From assembly GCA_950022295.1 (NCBI GenBank), contig OX465595.1:67540770-67604769 (forward strand): a DNA stretch of 64,000 nt. The letters are read 5' to 3'. The DNA comes from Bromus sterilis. Lineage: Eukaryota > Streptophyta > Magnoliopsida > Poales > Poaceae. Of this stretch, positions 12,472 through 23,663 are shown piece after piece (the stretch's first letter is position 1; each line of letters starts with the position of its first letter). Under the pieces are notes generated by a model that had not been told where the DNA came from, did no database searches, and saw only the letters and a program-made list of their open reading frames with translations. The translations under genes were made by a program, and so were the position numbers.

Positions 12472-13308
12472 TGTCGGGGGATTGGTACCCGGGTAGGCTA
12501 ACCCAAGCGGAAGCAAGCTTTCAAGACAAGGATGGGCTGATTGGGCTGCAGCTGGGCCGAGCTAGGCAGAGGTACGACCGATTGCTCTAAGGCAATCGAC
12601 CATACCAAGTGCCGGCAGTCGGCCCAGGCACAATCGGTCCACCCTTTTGTTCATTGAAGACGATCGTCCGATTGGCCTGCTGCTGGACCGAGGTCGTTTC
12701 CTAGAAGACCGATTGCCCAGAGCAATCGACCTTACCCAGGAACCACCAGTCGGTCCAGGCGCAATCGGAGCTACCTGAAACCCAGTCGGGGGTATGATTA
12801 CGAGGTCATAAATGCCATATCCCGAGATATCTGGGTGGCAGGAAGGCCAAGTCACATCGAGGATTTCCGGGAGATACGATGTCGACCTCTCCGCCGATTC
12901 CGCGGACAGGCCGACAAGACCGTACCTCATAGCTCCACTGTTCATCACTAGACCCTACAAGGTAGCAGCATGGGCCGCCGCTCGTAGGCTCCGGATCACC
13001 CGGATAGGAGCAGTCGGTGGGCCCAGGCCGATTAGAGGATGACAGCTGGGCCCGTTAGGCATTGAAGTTACCATAGTACCCTGGACTCACACTATAAAAG
13101 CCAGGGTACCCCTCCTGCGCGAGGGAGGACGACGACGACGACGACACACCCTAGATTATCTCTCCGAAGAGCCCCGAACCTGGGTACATCGTGGTGTCTT
13201 CACCGTGCTTGTGCCCAACCCGATTCCGGCACCATCGACATTCTCTCCCTCGTGTCTTCCCCTCACTTTAGCCATCCCCATGGCATCTGCCGTCACATAT
13301 CGACGACA
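12472..13308 (+). repeat. 3' LTR of the Tat element
   Basis: The LTR starts TGTCGGGGGATTGG after the polypurine tract and ends in ...GACGACA, giving TG...CA ends and about 837 bp. A TATA box (TATAAAA, 13093-13099) lies in the last third, followed by a short (GAC)n run near 13127-13145 in the presumed R/U5 region. The end is set by where homology to the Athila-like sequence at 46960 begins and could be off by about 5 bases. The partner LTR is outside the window, so no insertion age can be read. Confidence 0.75.
13093..13099 (+). promoter_or_regulatory. TATA box of the Tat LTR promoter
   Basis: CACTATAAAAGCC is a good plant TATA match inside the LTR. In the 5' LTR, the equivalent position would drive the genomic RNA; in this 3' LTR it could read out into the flanking element. 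Confidence 0.6.
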
Positions 13309-13313
13309 TGCCC

Positions 13314-14504
13314 ATGACTTGATCTTCATGTCATACATGCTACTTGCTTGATCGATGAGCCGCATGCTAGTTGGGCCTTGCCCTAATCATTGCTACATGA
13401 CACGCTAGTATCATTGCATATCCTGCTACCCTGGCAGAGGCATACATTTGCATACTTCATGATAGTTACATCTTCTTTATGATTTGAGTACTTTTGTAAA
13501 GTGTGAAAGATCTTCTATACTTCTTGTAATATATAGAGTGTTTCCCCTAAAGTGAGGAAAAGATCACAAAGAGGACAAAATGAAAAGATCCCAAAGAGGA
13601 CAAATGAGAGAAATAGAAAGAGCCATTGAGGCCACCAAAAAAATCCAAAAAAATAGAAAAAGAGAAAAAGAAATCAAAAGAGAGAAGGGGCACACTACTA
13701 TTCCTTTTGAGAGATCCACACTCGTACTCCCTCTTATATCTTGTACTCCATAGAGATTATCACTCATGCATATAGCTATGTGTGGACCTTCACACTATAA
13801 AACTTGGCTTGTATATTCCAATGATGAGCCTCCTCAAATGAGCTATAGGTCTTCTTGATCAAGCAAGTTGGATGCACCCCCACTAGTTCCATTGGAGAGC
13901 TTACCTTAGCTCACATGTGCATCTGTTGCATGGCAATCCCTACTCCTCACATCATATCTATCATTTGGCTTTCTCTCGCCTATGATTGTCCTCATTGATG
14001 TGAGCCTTTCACACCCTTTTTGTCTTCCTCCTCCACCATATTCTCTCTTTGCCATCCTAAGTGTCAACTTTCTTGATTACGCTCATCCATTGCATGAGTG
14101 CTCAAAATTTCGAAAAGGAGTGGATCATTTTGAATTGTACCTGGATAGTGGTCTGGGGATGAGTCAAGATAAGATTCCAAAGAAGACCAAGTGTGAAACT
14201 TTAGTAGATTAAGTTCTCAACACAAAAATACTTTTTTCTCATATATCCCTATCCCCTTTCTTGCACGCAAACACCATTTGGAGACATTCAAGTCACGGAC
14301 AGCGAGAGCTCTTGCACCTTTATGTTCCTATGTTGCTTGTTTCAATGCTAAATATAGACTCTTGCTTGTTATTACTTGAATAGAATTACATTCCTTGATT
14401 GCTTTACTTAAAAGTTCTTATATGGTTGTTAGCATGTCACCACAGAAATTATGCTTTTATCATTTACCTACTCGAGGACGAGCAGGAATTAAGCTTGGGG
14501 ATGT
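13314..14504 (+). other. 3' noncoding internal region of element A
   Basis: No coding frame is credible here. The stretch is colinear with 46963-48189 of element B. It contains an A-rich block with two copies of GATC(A/C)CAAAGAGGACAAA (about 13562-13603) and ends in the polypurine tract AAGCTTGGGGATGT directly before the LTR. Confidence 0.75.
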
Positions 14505-15294
14505 TGATACATCCAAAACATCTCTATAATTTCTGCTTGCTCCATGCCTATTTTGTGTGATATTGCTTTGATATTGATGAACTTCCATACACTTTTGATC
14601 ATATTTGGAATAACTTATTAACTCAGTGCACCCCAGTGCCAGTTCCTGTTTTCTTCTGTTTTTCTATTTCAGGTTTCCCCATATTAAAAGTGCCAATTCG
14701 GGAAAAATCCAATAAAAAATCAGCGTTGTAGAAGCTTCGGGAATCACCGAGGGGGGGCAGAGGGGACCCACCAGGGGCCCAGGGGCCCTCCCGGCGCAAC
14801 CTACGGTGGGTCCACACCAGGGGGCCACCTGGACCCCTGGTGGCCCCCCCTGGCTGCCCCCTTTGCACATATATTCTCCGTGACGTGAAACCCCCGTGAC
14901 GGGAACCCTTTTTCGCGATCTCTCCTCTGTTCCGCCGCCGCCGCGCTTCCAAGATCGGGAGCACCAGGAGACCTCTTCCCGGCACCCTGCCGGAGGGAGG
15001 AACCACCTCTGGGAGCTTCTCCACCACCATGGATGCTTCCCGGATGAACCGTGAGTAGTCCACCTTTGAGCATGGGTCTATGATCAGTAGCTATGTGATG
15101 TTCTCCTCTCCTCTTTGTTCTTCATGGATTAGACCTCGTGAGCTGCCCTACATGATCGAGGCACATATGTAATCTTTCTGCTGTTGCTATGTTGAGTTTG
15201 CTGGGATCCGATGGATTATGAGACTATGTTCAGATTGTGTTTGAGTAATATATTTGATTCTCCTCTTTTATATTTAGGTTCTAGAGTAATTCTT
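14505..15294 (+). repeat. 3' LTR of element A, 5' portion
   Basis: It begins TGATACATCC, which marks the LTR start because the same TGATACRTCC follows unrelated flanking DNA at 37066. It matches about the first 785 bases of element B's LTRs. It stops at the Copia LTR start (TGTAAG at 15295); the 5 bases before the break are TTCTT. Confidence 0.85.
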
Positions 15295-16745
15295 TGTAAG
15301 TGCATCAAGTGCCTTCCCCTTGAGGTTTTGGAGTTTGATGACAAAACGGTTAAGGGACTGATGTGTTTGTGAGTATACACAGGAGAACAGTCCCTGATGA
15401 GGTGTTTAACCACCAATGTCGACCCCCCAAAATGTTGAGGAACATTGGAGAAATCGGTGCGTTTCCTGAAGAATGAAGTTGCACGAAATCCTGAGGAATC
15501 TGGATCCTGAAGCGTTCGGTTGAAGCTGAAGCTGAGGACGATCCTGAGGAAGTTCGCGCTGAAGACGAAGTTGAAGCGTAGTCTACGCTAAGACTTTTTA
15601 TACTTCTTGAGTCATAGGAAAACACCGCACTGTTGGAGGGGTTGAAGAAAACGAGTTCCGAAGGTCTGAGGAAGTGCTCAGCTAGGGATCCTGAAGAAAA
15701 ACCCTAAGGAAATCTCCTGTAGTAGAAGTTCAGTCCTTGGGTGTCTGAGACGTTGTTCTTCAGGACACTGAGGCAACTAACTTCGGTTGAGGAGTCTGAA
15801 GATCGCCAGTGCGATTCTTCTGAAAATCGTGAGGAGAGAGAGAAAACCTTGACCGTGCCACGTGTTGCGTGGTAAGAGGTTAGAACCTGTCTAGCAACGG
15901 TCATTTCCGAGGGCATGAGAGTAATTGCATGCATGGGCATTTATGTCCTTTCACCTCGGGTTGCTCCTCAGCTATAAATAGCCACCCCCAGCCCCATTTG
16001 TGGGTTGGCTGCTCCGAGAGAAAAACTGACACTTGTCATCTGAGAGCAAACCACCTCTGAAGAAACTGAAGAACCTATGTGAGGAAAAACCACCAGCCTG
16101 AGTAGTTGAGCATTTCTGAGGAAGTCGGTTCGAGTGATCCGAAGCTTTTTACTCTTGGATACTGTGATCTTCCAGCCGGTGTAGAAGTCTTCAGTCTGAG
16201 GAAGTCAAGATGCAATTGTGACTTCCCGGAGTGACTGAGTCTGTGAAGGTTTCGGGAGTCTACCTTGAAGCCTCACCTGAGTTATTGGACGGAGTCTGAG
16301 GACTTTAGTTCAAGGAGAACAAGGTGAAGACTATGTCTTCTGAGTTGAATCTCAGCCTCTCCAACCAGACGTAGAGTTTTCACAGCAACTCGAACTGGTC
16401 TACCAAACCAATGTCTTCAATATCTGGTGATATCTCTTCAACCTCTTAAGCTTCAGTATTATGTCTTCAGAATCTATGTTGACTTCTTATGCTTCAGCTC
16501 TCCCTCTACTCTTTGTCTTCATACTATGCATCTGAAGCACTTCTGCTTATCTGAATTGATTTATTTCTGTTGCATTATGATGAGCTGTCCTAATGATTAC
16601 ATTCTGTGAAGATTTATTTCTTCAGGATTTTGGTTGCTTCTTCAGCTTCATGATTGCTTCAGTCCTGAAGAAAATCAAAATCTGGTAGCAAAATTGAAAA
16701 TCTCCCATTCACCCCCCCCCCTCTCGTCGATATATTGCACTTTCA
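15295..16745 (+). repeat. Copia LTR 1
   Basis: It is 1451 bp, starts TGTAAGTGCATCA and ends ...GCACTTTCA, two bases before the primer-binding site. A TATA box (TATAAATA, 15973-15980) marks the promoter. It differs from LTR 2 at scattered positions (for example 2 of the first 66 bases), so the copies are not fresh. Within it, many CTGAGGAAG/CTTCAG words recur, typical of this LTR family. Confidence 0.9.
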
Positions 16746-16747
16746 AT

Positions 16748-16759
16748 TGGTATCAGAGC
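16748..16759 (+). other. Primer-binding site, copy 1
   Basis: TGGTATCAGAGC is the standard plant Copia primer site, complementary to the 3' end of initiator methionine tRNA. It starts two bases after the LTR end. Confidence 0.9.
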
Positions 16760-16811
16760 AAGGTACTCCCTTATTCTGTGTGATTCGGTTTAACCACTTG
16801 GAGTTTTAGTT

Positions 16812-17732
16812 ATGTCGACCTCAGGTACAATGAGTGTAGCCTCAAACTGCCCCATCTTCGACGGAATAGACTATCCATACTGGAAGAACAAGATGAGGAT
16901 GCATCTTGAAGCCATTGACAAGGATCTGTGGGACATTATTGATCAAGGCATTCCTGAAGCAAATCTGATGACTGCTCCCGAAGTTGTCAAGAAGAACTGG
17001 CAGCTTGATGCAAAAGCTCGAAGCATCATTGGTGGTCATCTCAACAAGGCTCAGTTCAACCGTATCATTGGTCTGGATACTGCAAAGAAGATATGGACAA
17101 GACTGTCTAAAGTCAATGAAGGAGTTTCAGCTCAACGAGACTCACGGGTTGATACACTCCGCAGTCTCTTCAATCGGTTCAAGAGGCTGGACAATGAGCA
17201 CGTGCAACAAACCTTTGACAGACTCACTGACATATCAAATGAACTTCAAGCACTAGGTGCCGCTGATATCACAGATCATGAAGTTGTGAAGAAACTACTG
17301 AGGTCACTGGATGACTCATTTGAGTTCCTATCATTGATGATTCAAGAAAGGCCTGACTTCAAGACTCTGGATCCAGCGGACATTCTCGAGCGCCTCAATG
17401 CTCATGAACTGAAGCTCTCTGAAAAACGAGATTTATACAGCTCCACGCCTAAAGTCCGCGCGCTAAAAGCTAGAGCACGAAGAGTGTCCTCTGATGAAGA
17501 GTCTGAGGATGATACTGATAATCCTGAAACTCTCAGCCGTGAACTTGCTCTCCTCACCAGAAAGTTTCAGAGATTCACGAAGAAGAATCGCTTCGGAAAT
17601 TCCTCAAGATCGTCCTCAAGAAAAAGCAAAGATGATGACTCTGTCGAAGCAAGAAAGAGAGTCTGCCACAAGTGCGAGAAACCTGGGCATTACATCACTG
17701 AGTGTCCTTATGGGAAAAGGAAGCTAGACTGA
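16812..17732 (+). CDS. Copia gag, copy 1 (intact ORF)
   Basis: This 306-residue capsid protein coats element RNA. The ATG at 16812 follows the primer site by about 50 bases. A gag domain with YWKNKMRMHLEA near residue 23 and a UBN2-like core is followed by a Ser/Arg/Lys-rich stretch and one zinc knuckle of CX2CX4HX4C form (CHKCEKPGH... near residue 286). It ends at TGA 17730. The frame is open, whereas copy 2 has two stops. Pol begins in the -1 frame, overlapping the last 31 bases. Confidence 0.85.
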   Translation: MSTSGTMSVASNCPIFDGIDYPYWKNKMRMHLEAIDKDLWDIIDQGIPEANLMTAPEVVKKNWQLDAKARSIIGGHLNKAQFNRIIGLDTAKKIWTRLSKVNEGVSAQRDSRVDTLRSLFNRFKRLDNEHVQQTFDRLTDISNELQALGAADITDHEVVKKLLRSLDDSFEFLSLMIQERPDFKTLDPADILERLNAHELKLSEKRDLYSSTPKVRALKARARRVSSDEESEDDTDNPETLSRELALLTRKFQRFTKKNRFGNSSRSSSRKSKDDDSVEARKRVCHKCEKPGHYITECPYGKRKLD

Positions 17733-20700
17733 AGAAGAAGAAGAAGAAGAAGAAGAAGAAGAAAGGGAAAGATGACAGTTCTGATGAAAAGACAAAGAAA
17801 AAATCCTCAAGATACTCAAAGTCTACTGGATACAGGAACAGCAGTTCCCGTAAGGCTCGCGCATATCTCGGCAAAGAATTGGACTCGGAAGAATCCGGTT
17901 CCAACCCTGATGCTGAGGAAGAAGAATCTGAAGAATCTGAGGGTGTGGCCGGTCTAGCTCTTGCCACGACGCTTGTCTCAAAGTCAATCTTCAGCACTGA
18001 GGAATCTAGTCTATCACATATTGATGATGAAGTTGAAGACACAACTCCTGCCTTCTGCTTCATGGCCAAGTCCTCCAAGGTATCTTCTTACTCACCATCA
18101 GATGAACCCTCTGATGAAAAAACTGATGAAAACTATGCTAAACTTGCATCTAAGCAACAACGGGCACTTGAAAAGACTCAGATCTCACTAAACAAAAGTG
18201 ATGATATGTTGGTTGAGGAAATGAAGAAGACTCAAAAGTTGACTGATGAATCAAAAATTCTTCAGTCAAAGTTTGATGACTTGTTCAAACGTCATGAGGC
18301 ACTCCTTACCGATCATGAAAAGCTGTCTCATGAGTTCCTCATGAGGAAACAAGAACTTGAACGTGTAAGGATGTCTCATGACGATCTGAGGAAAGAAAAT
18401 GATTCACTCCTCTCCCAACAGATCATCATGCCACAAGAAGGATTTAATCCTCCCTGTTTAAAATGCATTGAACATGATCATATCATCTCTGTGTCCAGTT
18501 CCTCAATGTCTTCAGACTCTGTTATTTCTATTGCCTCTTCGGTATCTAACCCCTCATCTGAGGATCCCATAGACATTTCTGAAGAAAATGCTAGGTTGAA
18601 GAGTCTACTGGAAACAGGCATGTTCAAGTGTCTGAAAGGACATCAGGCCCTTTGTGACATCCTCAAGAAACAGATCCTCAATAGAAACCCGAGGAAAGAA
18701 GGTGTCGCATTCACTCGGAAACTCAACCCCAATGGGTCTTAGTGGAAACCTGAACAATATACAGAGACCACTTGGGTTCGGGCTAAGATGCCCCCTCCTG
18801 ATCCCTATACCTTATCTGGTTATGATGTTGTTTCTTCAGATGTGATGATTGAGTCATTTGACTCAAACTATAAACTGTTTAAGAATGGTAATGGTGAGGT
18901 ATTTGCCAGATACATCGGAGCTAACTGCAGGAACGGTTCTCCAGTCAAGCAAATCTGGGTTCCGAAGGACCTCATCACTAACCTTCCTGTGAATGCGATG
19001 CAAATGAGCCGAGGAGATCATCTGAGGACGATACCTCAAAAGGAAGTGATTATAATCATGTATCTGCTAACCATTTTGTTCACAGGGAAGCTCCACATAA
19101 GAATGCTTATTCATTTGTTTATCCTGATGCTACCATCTCACACCCCATTAGGTCTCATCACCCTCATCAATCCTCATGTGCCTCAAGACCACCCATAAAG
19201 ATGTGGGTGGTTAAGAACTAATCATCCTTGCAGGGACGTGTCCTGAGGCAATTACAATTTCTGCAGATTATATGCCCAGGACAATAACATTTGAGTCAGT
19301 TGAAGGATAATTATATTGTTTGGTTTCACAGAATCAATCCTGAGGAACATCCTGAGGAATTAATTCTGAGGAACCTTAAATTCCTCAAACTGAGACTGGC
19401 TCATAACTTGTTGTATGAGATACTAATTCATTTGCAGGGAAAGACTGAATGGGTGATGGACAGTGGATGCACAAACCACATGACTGGTGACAGAAATCTT
19501 CTTATGGAATCATCACTGAGTCCTTCTTCAAAGAAAACCATCACCTTCGCTGATAAAGGTAAAAGTAAGGTATTGGGTCTCGGTAGAGTGGCTATCTCTC
19601 GAGACCAACACATTGATAAAGTCATGCTTGTTGAATCCCTTGGATACAACTTGATGTCTGTATCTATGTTGTGTGATCTTGATCTCGTTGTTCTCTTCGG
19701 AAAACATGGTTGTATTGTCTTCATGGTTTGCAATAACTCCATTGTCTTCCGTGGGGTTAGGAAAGGTGACCTGTATATTTTAGATTTCTCTGAAGGTCCT
19801 CAGGTCGCTACATGCCTCATGGCAAGAGCCTCAGAGTGCTGGCTATGGCATCGAAGACTCGGCCATGCTGGAATGAGAAATCTTCAGAAGCTGGTACTGA
19901 AGAAACATGTCCTCGGGATTGAGGAAATCAGATTCTCAAAGGATCGGCTCTGTGGTGCTTGTGAAGCTGGAAAGATGACCAAGGCCAAGCACCCAGCGAA
20001 GACCATCATGACTACTACGAGACCACTGGAATTGCTTCACATGGATCTATTCGGTCCTCCAAAGTACTCAAGCTTTGGAGGTAATATGTATGGTCTTGTT
20101 ATTGTTGATGACTTCTCACGATACACTTGGGTGCATTTTCTTCTCTATAAGTCAGAAACCCCAGCAATCCTCAAGCGCTTCGCCCTCCGAGTCATGAACA
20201 ACTACAACCTGAAGATCAAGCACATTCGAAGCGACAACGACACTGAGTTTAAGAACTTTGGTGTGGAAGAATTCCTCGATGACTTGGGAATCACTCATGA
20301 ATTCTCTGCTCCCTACACTCCCCAGCAAAATGGAGTTGTTGAGAGGAAGAATCGAACCCTCATCGAGATGGCTCGCACGATGCTGGCTGAGTACAATACT
20401 CCACTCAAGTGGTGGGCTGAAGCAATCAACACTGCATGCCACATCATCAATCGAGTGTATCTTCATAAGTTCTTCAATAAAACATCATACGACTTAATGG
20501 TCGGTAAGAAACCCAATGTAAGTTACTTCAAAGTATTCGGTGCGCCCTGCTGGATTCGTGATCCTCATCACAAGTCCAAATTTTCACCCAAAGCATGTGA
20601 GGGTTTCATGCTTGGTTATGGTATCAACTCGCACACCTACAGAGTCTTCAATATTAGTCATTATAAAATTGTTGAAACTGTAGACGTGCGATTTGATGAA

Positions 20701-22659
20701 TCTGATGGCTCCCAAAGAGAGCACCTGCCACATGATTTAGGTGAAGCACCACCTGAAGAACAGCTCAAGAAGATGGGTGCTGGTGACATCATGCCTGTGG
20801 ATCATCCTGAAGAAATCCATATACCTCCTGCTCCTGAAGAACATCCAAATCCTGATGCAAATAATCCTGATGACGATCCTGATCCTGAGGCTCCTGACAC
20901 CCCTGAAGCTCCTGAAGCACCTGAAGCTGATGCAAATGAATCTGACAGCAGTGACGAAGATGCGCCTCAAGATCATCCTCCTCGACTTCCTCGTGTGGCA
21001 AATGAAGTTCAAGTGGACAAAATCCTCGCTGATGTCAACCTACCAGGTCCTCTTACTCGTGCAAGAGCAAATCGTATAGCTAACTTTTGTGGGCTTTTCT
21101 CGTTTGTATCAATTTCATAACCCACCAAAGTCACCGAGGCATTCCAAGAAGCGGAATGGATTCAGGCCATGCAAGACGAACTTCTTCAGTTTAAACTGAA
21201 TGATGTTTGGGAACTTGTCAAACGTCCTAATCCTCGAGTTCACAATGTCATCGGCACGAAGTGGATCTACCGCAACAAACTCGATGAAGATGGACAAGTC
21301 ATCAGAAACAAAGCTCGTCTCGTAGCTCAAGGATATACTCAAGTCGAGGGGATCGACTTCGGTGAAACCTTCGCTCCTGTTGCTAGACTTGAGTCCATTC
21401 GTATTATGCTTGCATTCGCTAACCATCATAATATCAAGTTATATCAAATGGATGTGAAAAGTTCTTTCCTCAATGGTAATATCGAGGAAGAAGTATATGT
21501 TGCTCAACCTCCAGGTTTTGAAGACGCAAAGAAACCTGATATGGTGTACAAATTGAAGAAAGCCCTCTATGGACTGAAGCAAGCCCCTCGGGCTTGGTAT
21601 GACACACTAAGGGACTTCCTCATCAGCAAGGGCTTCAAATCTGGTTCCCTCGATCCAACTCTTTTCACAAAACGATATGATGATGCATTATTCATATGTC
21701 AAATTTATGTTGATGACATAATATTTGGATGCACTGACAATAAATACAGTGAAGAATTTGCATTCTTGATGAGTGAACAGTATTAGATGTCCATGATGGG
21801 CGAACTGAAGTTCTTCTTAGGGCTCCAAATTCGTCAACAACGCAACGGCATCTTCATCTCTCAGGAGAAGTACCTCAAGGAGTGCCTGATGAAATTTGGA
21901 ATGCAAGACTGCAAGGGCATCAAGACACCGATGCCCACAAATGGACAACTTGGCCCTGATGAAAATGGCAAGGACTACGATCAAAAGGTATACTGCTCCA
22001 TGATAGGTTCTCTGCTATATCTATGTGCATCTAGGCCGGATATAATGTTGAGTGTTTGCATGTGTGCCCGATTCCAAGCGGCACCAAAGGAATCGCATCA
22101 CCAAGCGGTGAAACGAATTCTTCGATATTTGGCTCACACCCCGTCGCTAGGCTTATGGTATCCAAAAGGCACACAGCTGGATCTCGTCGGGTACTCAGAC
22201 TCTGATTATGCTGGAGATCGAGTGGATCAGAAGTCTACCTCAGGAACGTGTCATTTCCTCGGACGTTCTCTTGTGTGTTGGTCATCGAAGAAGCAGAACT
22301 GCGTCTCCCTCTCCACCGCTGAAGCTGAATACATTGCTGCTGGCGCTAGCTGCTCACAGCTTCTTTGGATGAAGCAAACTCTGAAGGACTACGGCATCAA
22401 CTTGAAGAAAGTACCACTGCTATGTGATAATGAGAGCGCCATCAAGATCTCTCAAAATCCAGTACAGCACTCGAGGACGAAGCATATTGAGATCCGGTAT
22501 CACTTTCTTCGGGATCATGTATTGAAGGAAGATATCGTCATCAGCCACGTGAAGACTGAAGACCAACTTGCTGATATATTCACTAAGCCTTTGGATGAGA
22601 AGCGATTTAGCACTCTGAGGTGTGAGCTAAATATCTTAGATTCCTCAAACGTCCAGTGA
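17702..22659 (+). pseudogene. Copia pol, copy 1 (broken)
   Basis: The order is Copia-type: a Lys-rich and coiled-coil spacer, protease (MDSGCTNHMTG near 19456), integrase (HRRLGHAG, then DLFGP, IRSDN and the QQNGVVERKN region, about 19840-20500), an acidic Pro-Glu-Asp-rich linker with repeated PEAPEAP (about 20740-20960), reverse transcriptase (GTKWIYRNK near 21260, YVDD near 21706) and RNase H ending near 22600 (STAEAEY, TKHIEIRYH). Breaks are TAG 18740 where copy 2 has Tyr, a one-base deletion near 18996 relative to copy 2, TAA 21118 and TAG 21784. Integrase residue IRSDNDT also differs from IRSDNGT in copy 2. Confidence 0.9.
17731..17764 (+). repeat. (GAA)n microsatellite coding poly-Lys
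   Basis: A pure GAA run starts at the gag stop codon and encodes 11 lysines in the pol frame. The equivalent run in copy 2 (from 30129) encodes 7, so the tract has changed by four units since the copies diverged. Confidence 0.9.
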
Positions 22660-23663
22660 ATGGACACACATCCTAACGCTTAAACAATATTTAAGAATCA
22701 TGATGCACAACACACGATGCGTCGTACTCCTCAAATCATGAGGAACTACCTTGCTAAGTGTGAAGAAATTAACGTGGAATTGACTCAAGATCCATACGAC
22801 AATTGTATGGTATCAAGTGTCTCATTCCCTATAAGGTGGGTAGCGCCACCGCCCAAACACCTCAGGATTGGATGTTCCTCAACTTCCTCAGGATTTGATG
22901 TTACTCAGCTTCCTCAGGATTCGAAGTCTTCATTACTGATGATCACCGTGTTTGTCCTCAACAGCGTTCACCTATAGTTATTGTTCTTCAACTTTTGCTT
23001 CTTCATCTAGGTGAACGTGATCGGACCCGTCCCTCTGTGCTCACTTATCTAATCTGTCTATCTCATATGCGTTCATCCGGAAATCATGTACTCCTCAGAG
23101 TGAGACCATTTGTTTTCATCCTCAGCCCATGTCCTCAAGTTCCTCAAATTACGGTTTTTCTGTTACAACTGTATTCAATTTGTTGCGATTTTACCGCACG
23201 TCGTGATTATCCACCATTAAGATAGCCACTGAGGATCCCAACAATCCGGGGCAATCTCGTCCACCAATTTCGCAACCCCCTCAGCCTTTTACCCCTCTAT
23301 AAATAGACATCTACCCCCCCCCCCCGGTCATTTCCCCCACCGCTTCTATCACTCTCGCGCCGCCGCCCTTGAGCTCCTCAAGCTCGTGCACTCACGTCGC
23401 CTGAGTTCGCCGTCGCCGGAGACGAAGACTTGTTGTTCCTCAGCATTCGCCTCAAGTCTGGTATGCTTATTCCTCAGTGGATTATTCCTCGGCGTATTAT
23501 TCCTCAGTACTGTTGTGTCCTCAAGCCAGTTCCTCCTCAACTGTACTGCTTGCTTTCTGAGACCTATACCTATGCCTCATTCCTTTGTTTTCCTCAGCCT
23601 ATTCCTCATGAACGCATATAACCGTACCCCACTTCCCTCATAACTTAATTCTGTCACAGGTAC
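22660..23663 (+). other. Spacer between Copia pol and the post-pol ORF
   Basis: No confident coding frame is seen. The right part (23290-23663) looks like a promoter and leader: a TATA box, a C run, pyrimidine-rich DNA and a possible GT-AG leader intron from about 23460 to 23660 (CTG/GTATGC to TGTCACAG). Confidence 0.6.
23297..23305 (+). promoter_or_regulatory. TATA-like box upstream of the post-pol ORF
   Basis: CTCTATAAATAGAC is as good a TATA match as the one in the LTRs. It lies about 360 bases before the ATG at 23664. A run of C and a CT-rich leader follow. It suggests the post-pol ORF could be expressed from its own start as well as by readthrough or splicing of LTR transcripts. Confidence 0.5.

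Larger units (their letters stand above)
1..13308 (+). mobile_element. Tat-lineage Ty3/Gypsy retrotransposon, 3' part
   Basis: This is most of a large Gypsy element; its 5' LTR and primer site lie to the left of the window. Sense-strand gag, protease, reverse transcriptase, RNase H and integrase occur in the Gypsy order. They are followed by about 5 kb of post-pol DNA holding an antisense gene, a polypurine tract at about 12460-12471 and a 3' LTR. Tat membership is inferred from a second, archaeal-type RNase H after the first one, and from the long post-pol region with an antisense ORF and tandem repeats, both known for this lineage. The right end abuts Athila-like DNA that has a parallel copy near 46960, which fixes the boundary to within a few bases. 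The proposed TSD is TGCCC (13309-13313), but the left copy is not in view. Confidence 0.85.

Noticed and set aside
13309..14504. A separate gene in the Athila 3' region
   Set aside because: Frames are short and AT-rich and are not conserved in the parallel copy at 46963-48189.
17695..18078. Minus-strand frame with a poly-Phe run
   Set aside because: It is the complement of the GAA repeat and pol spacer, so a shadow of the sense gene.
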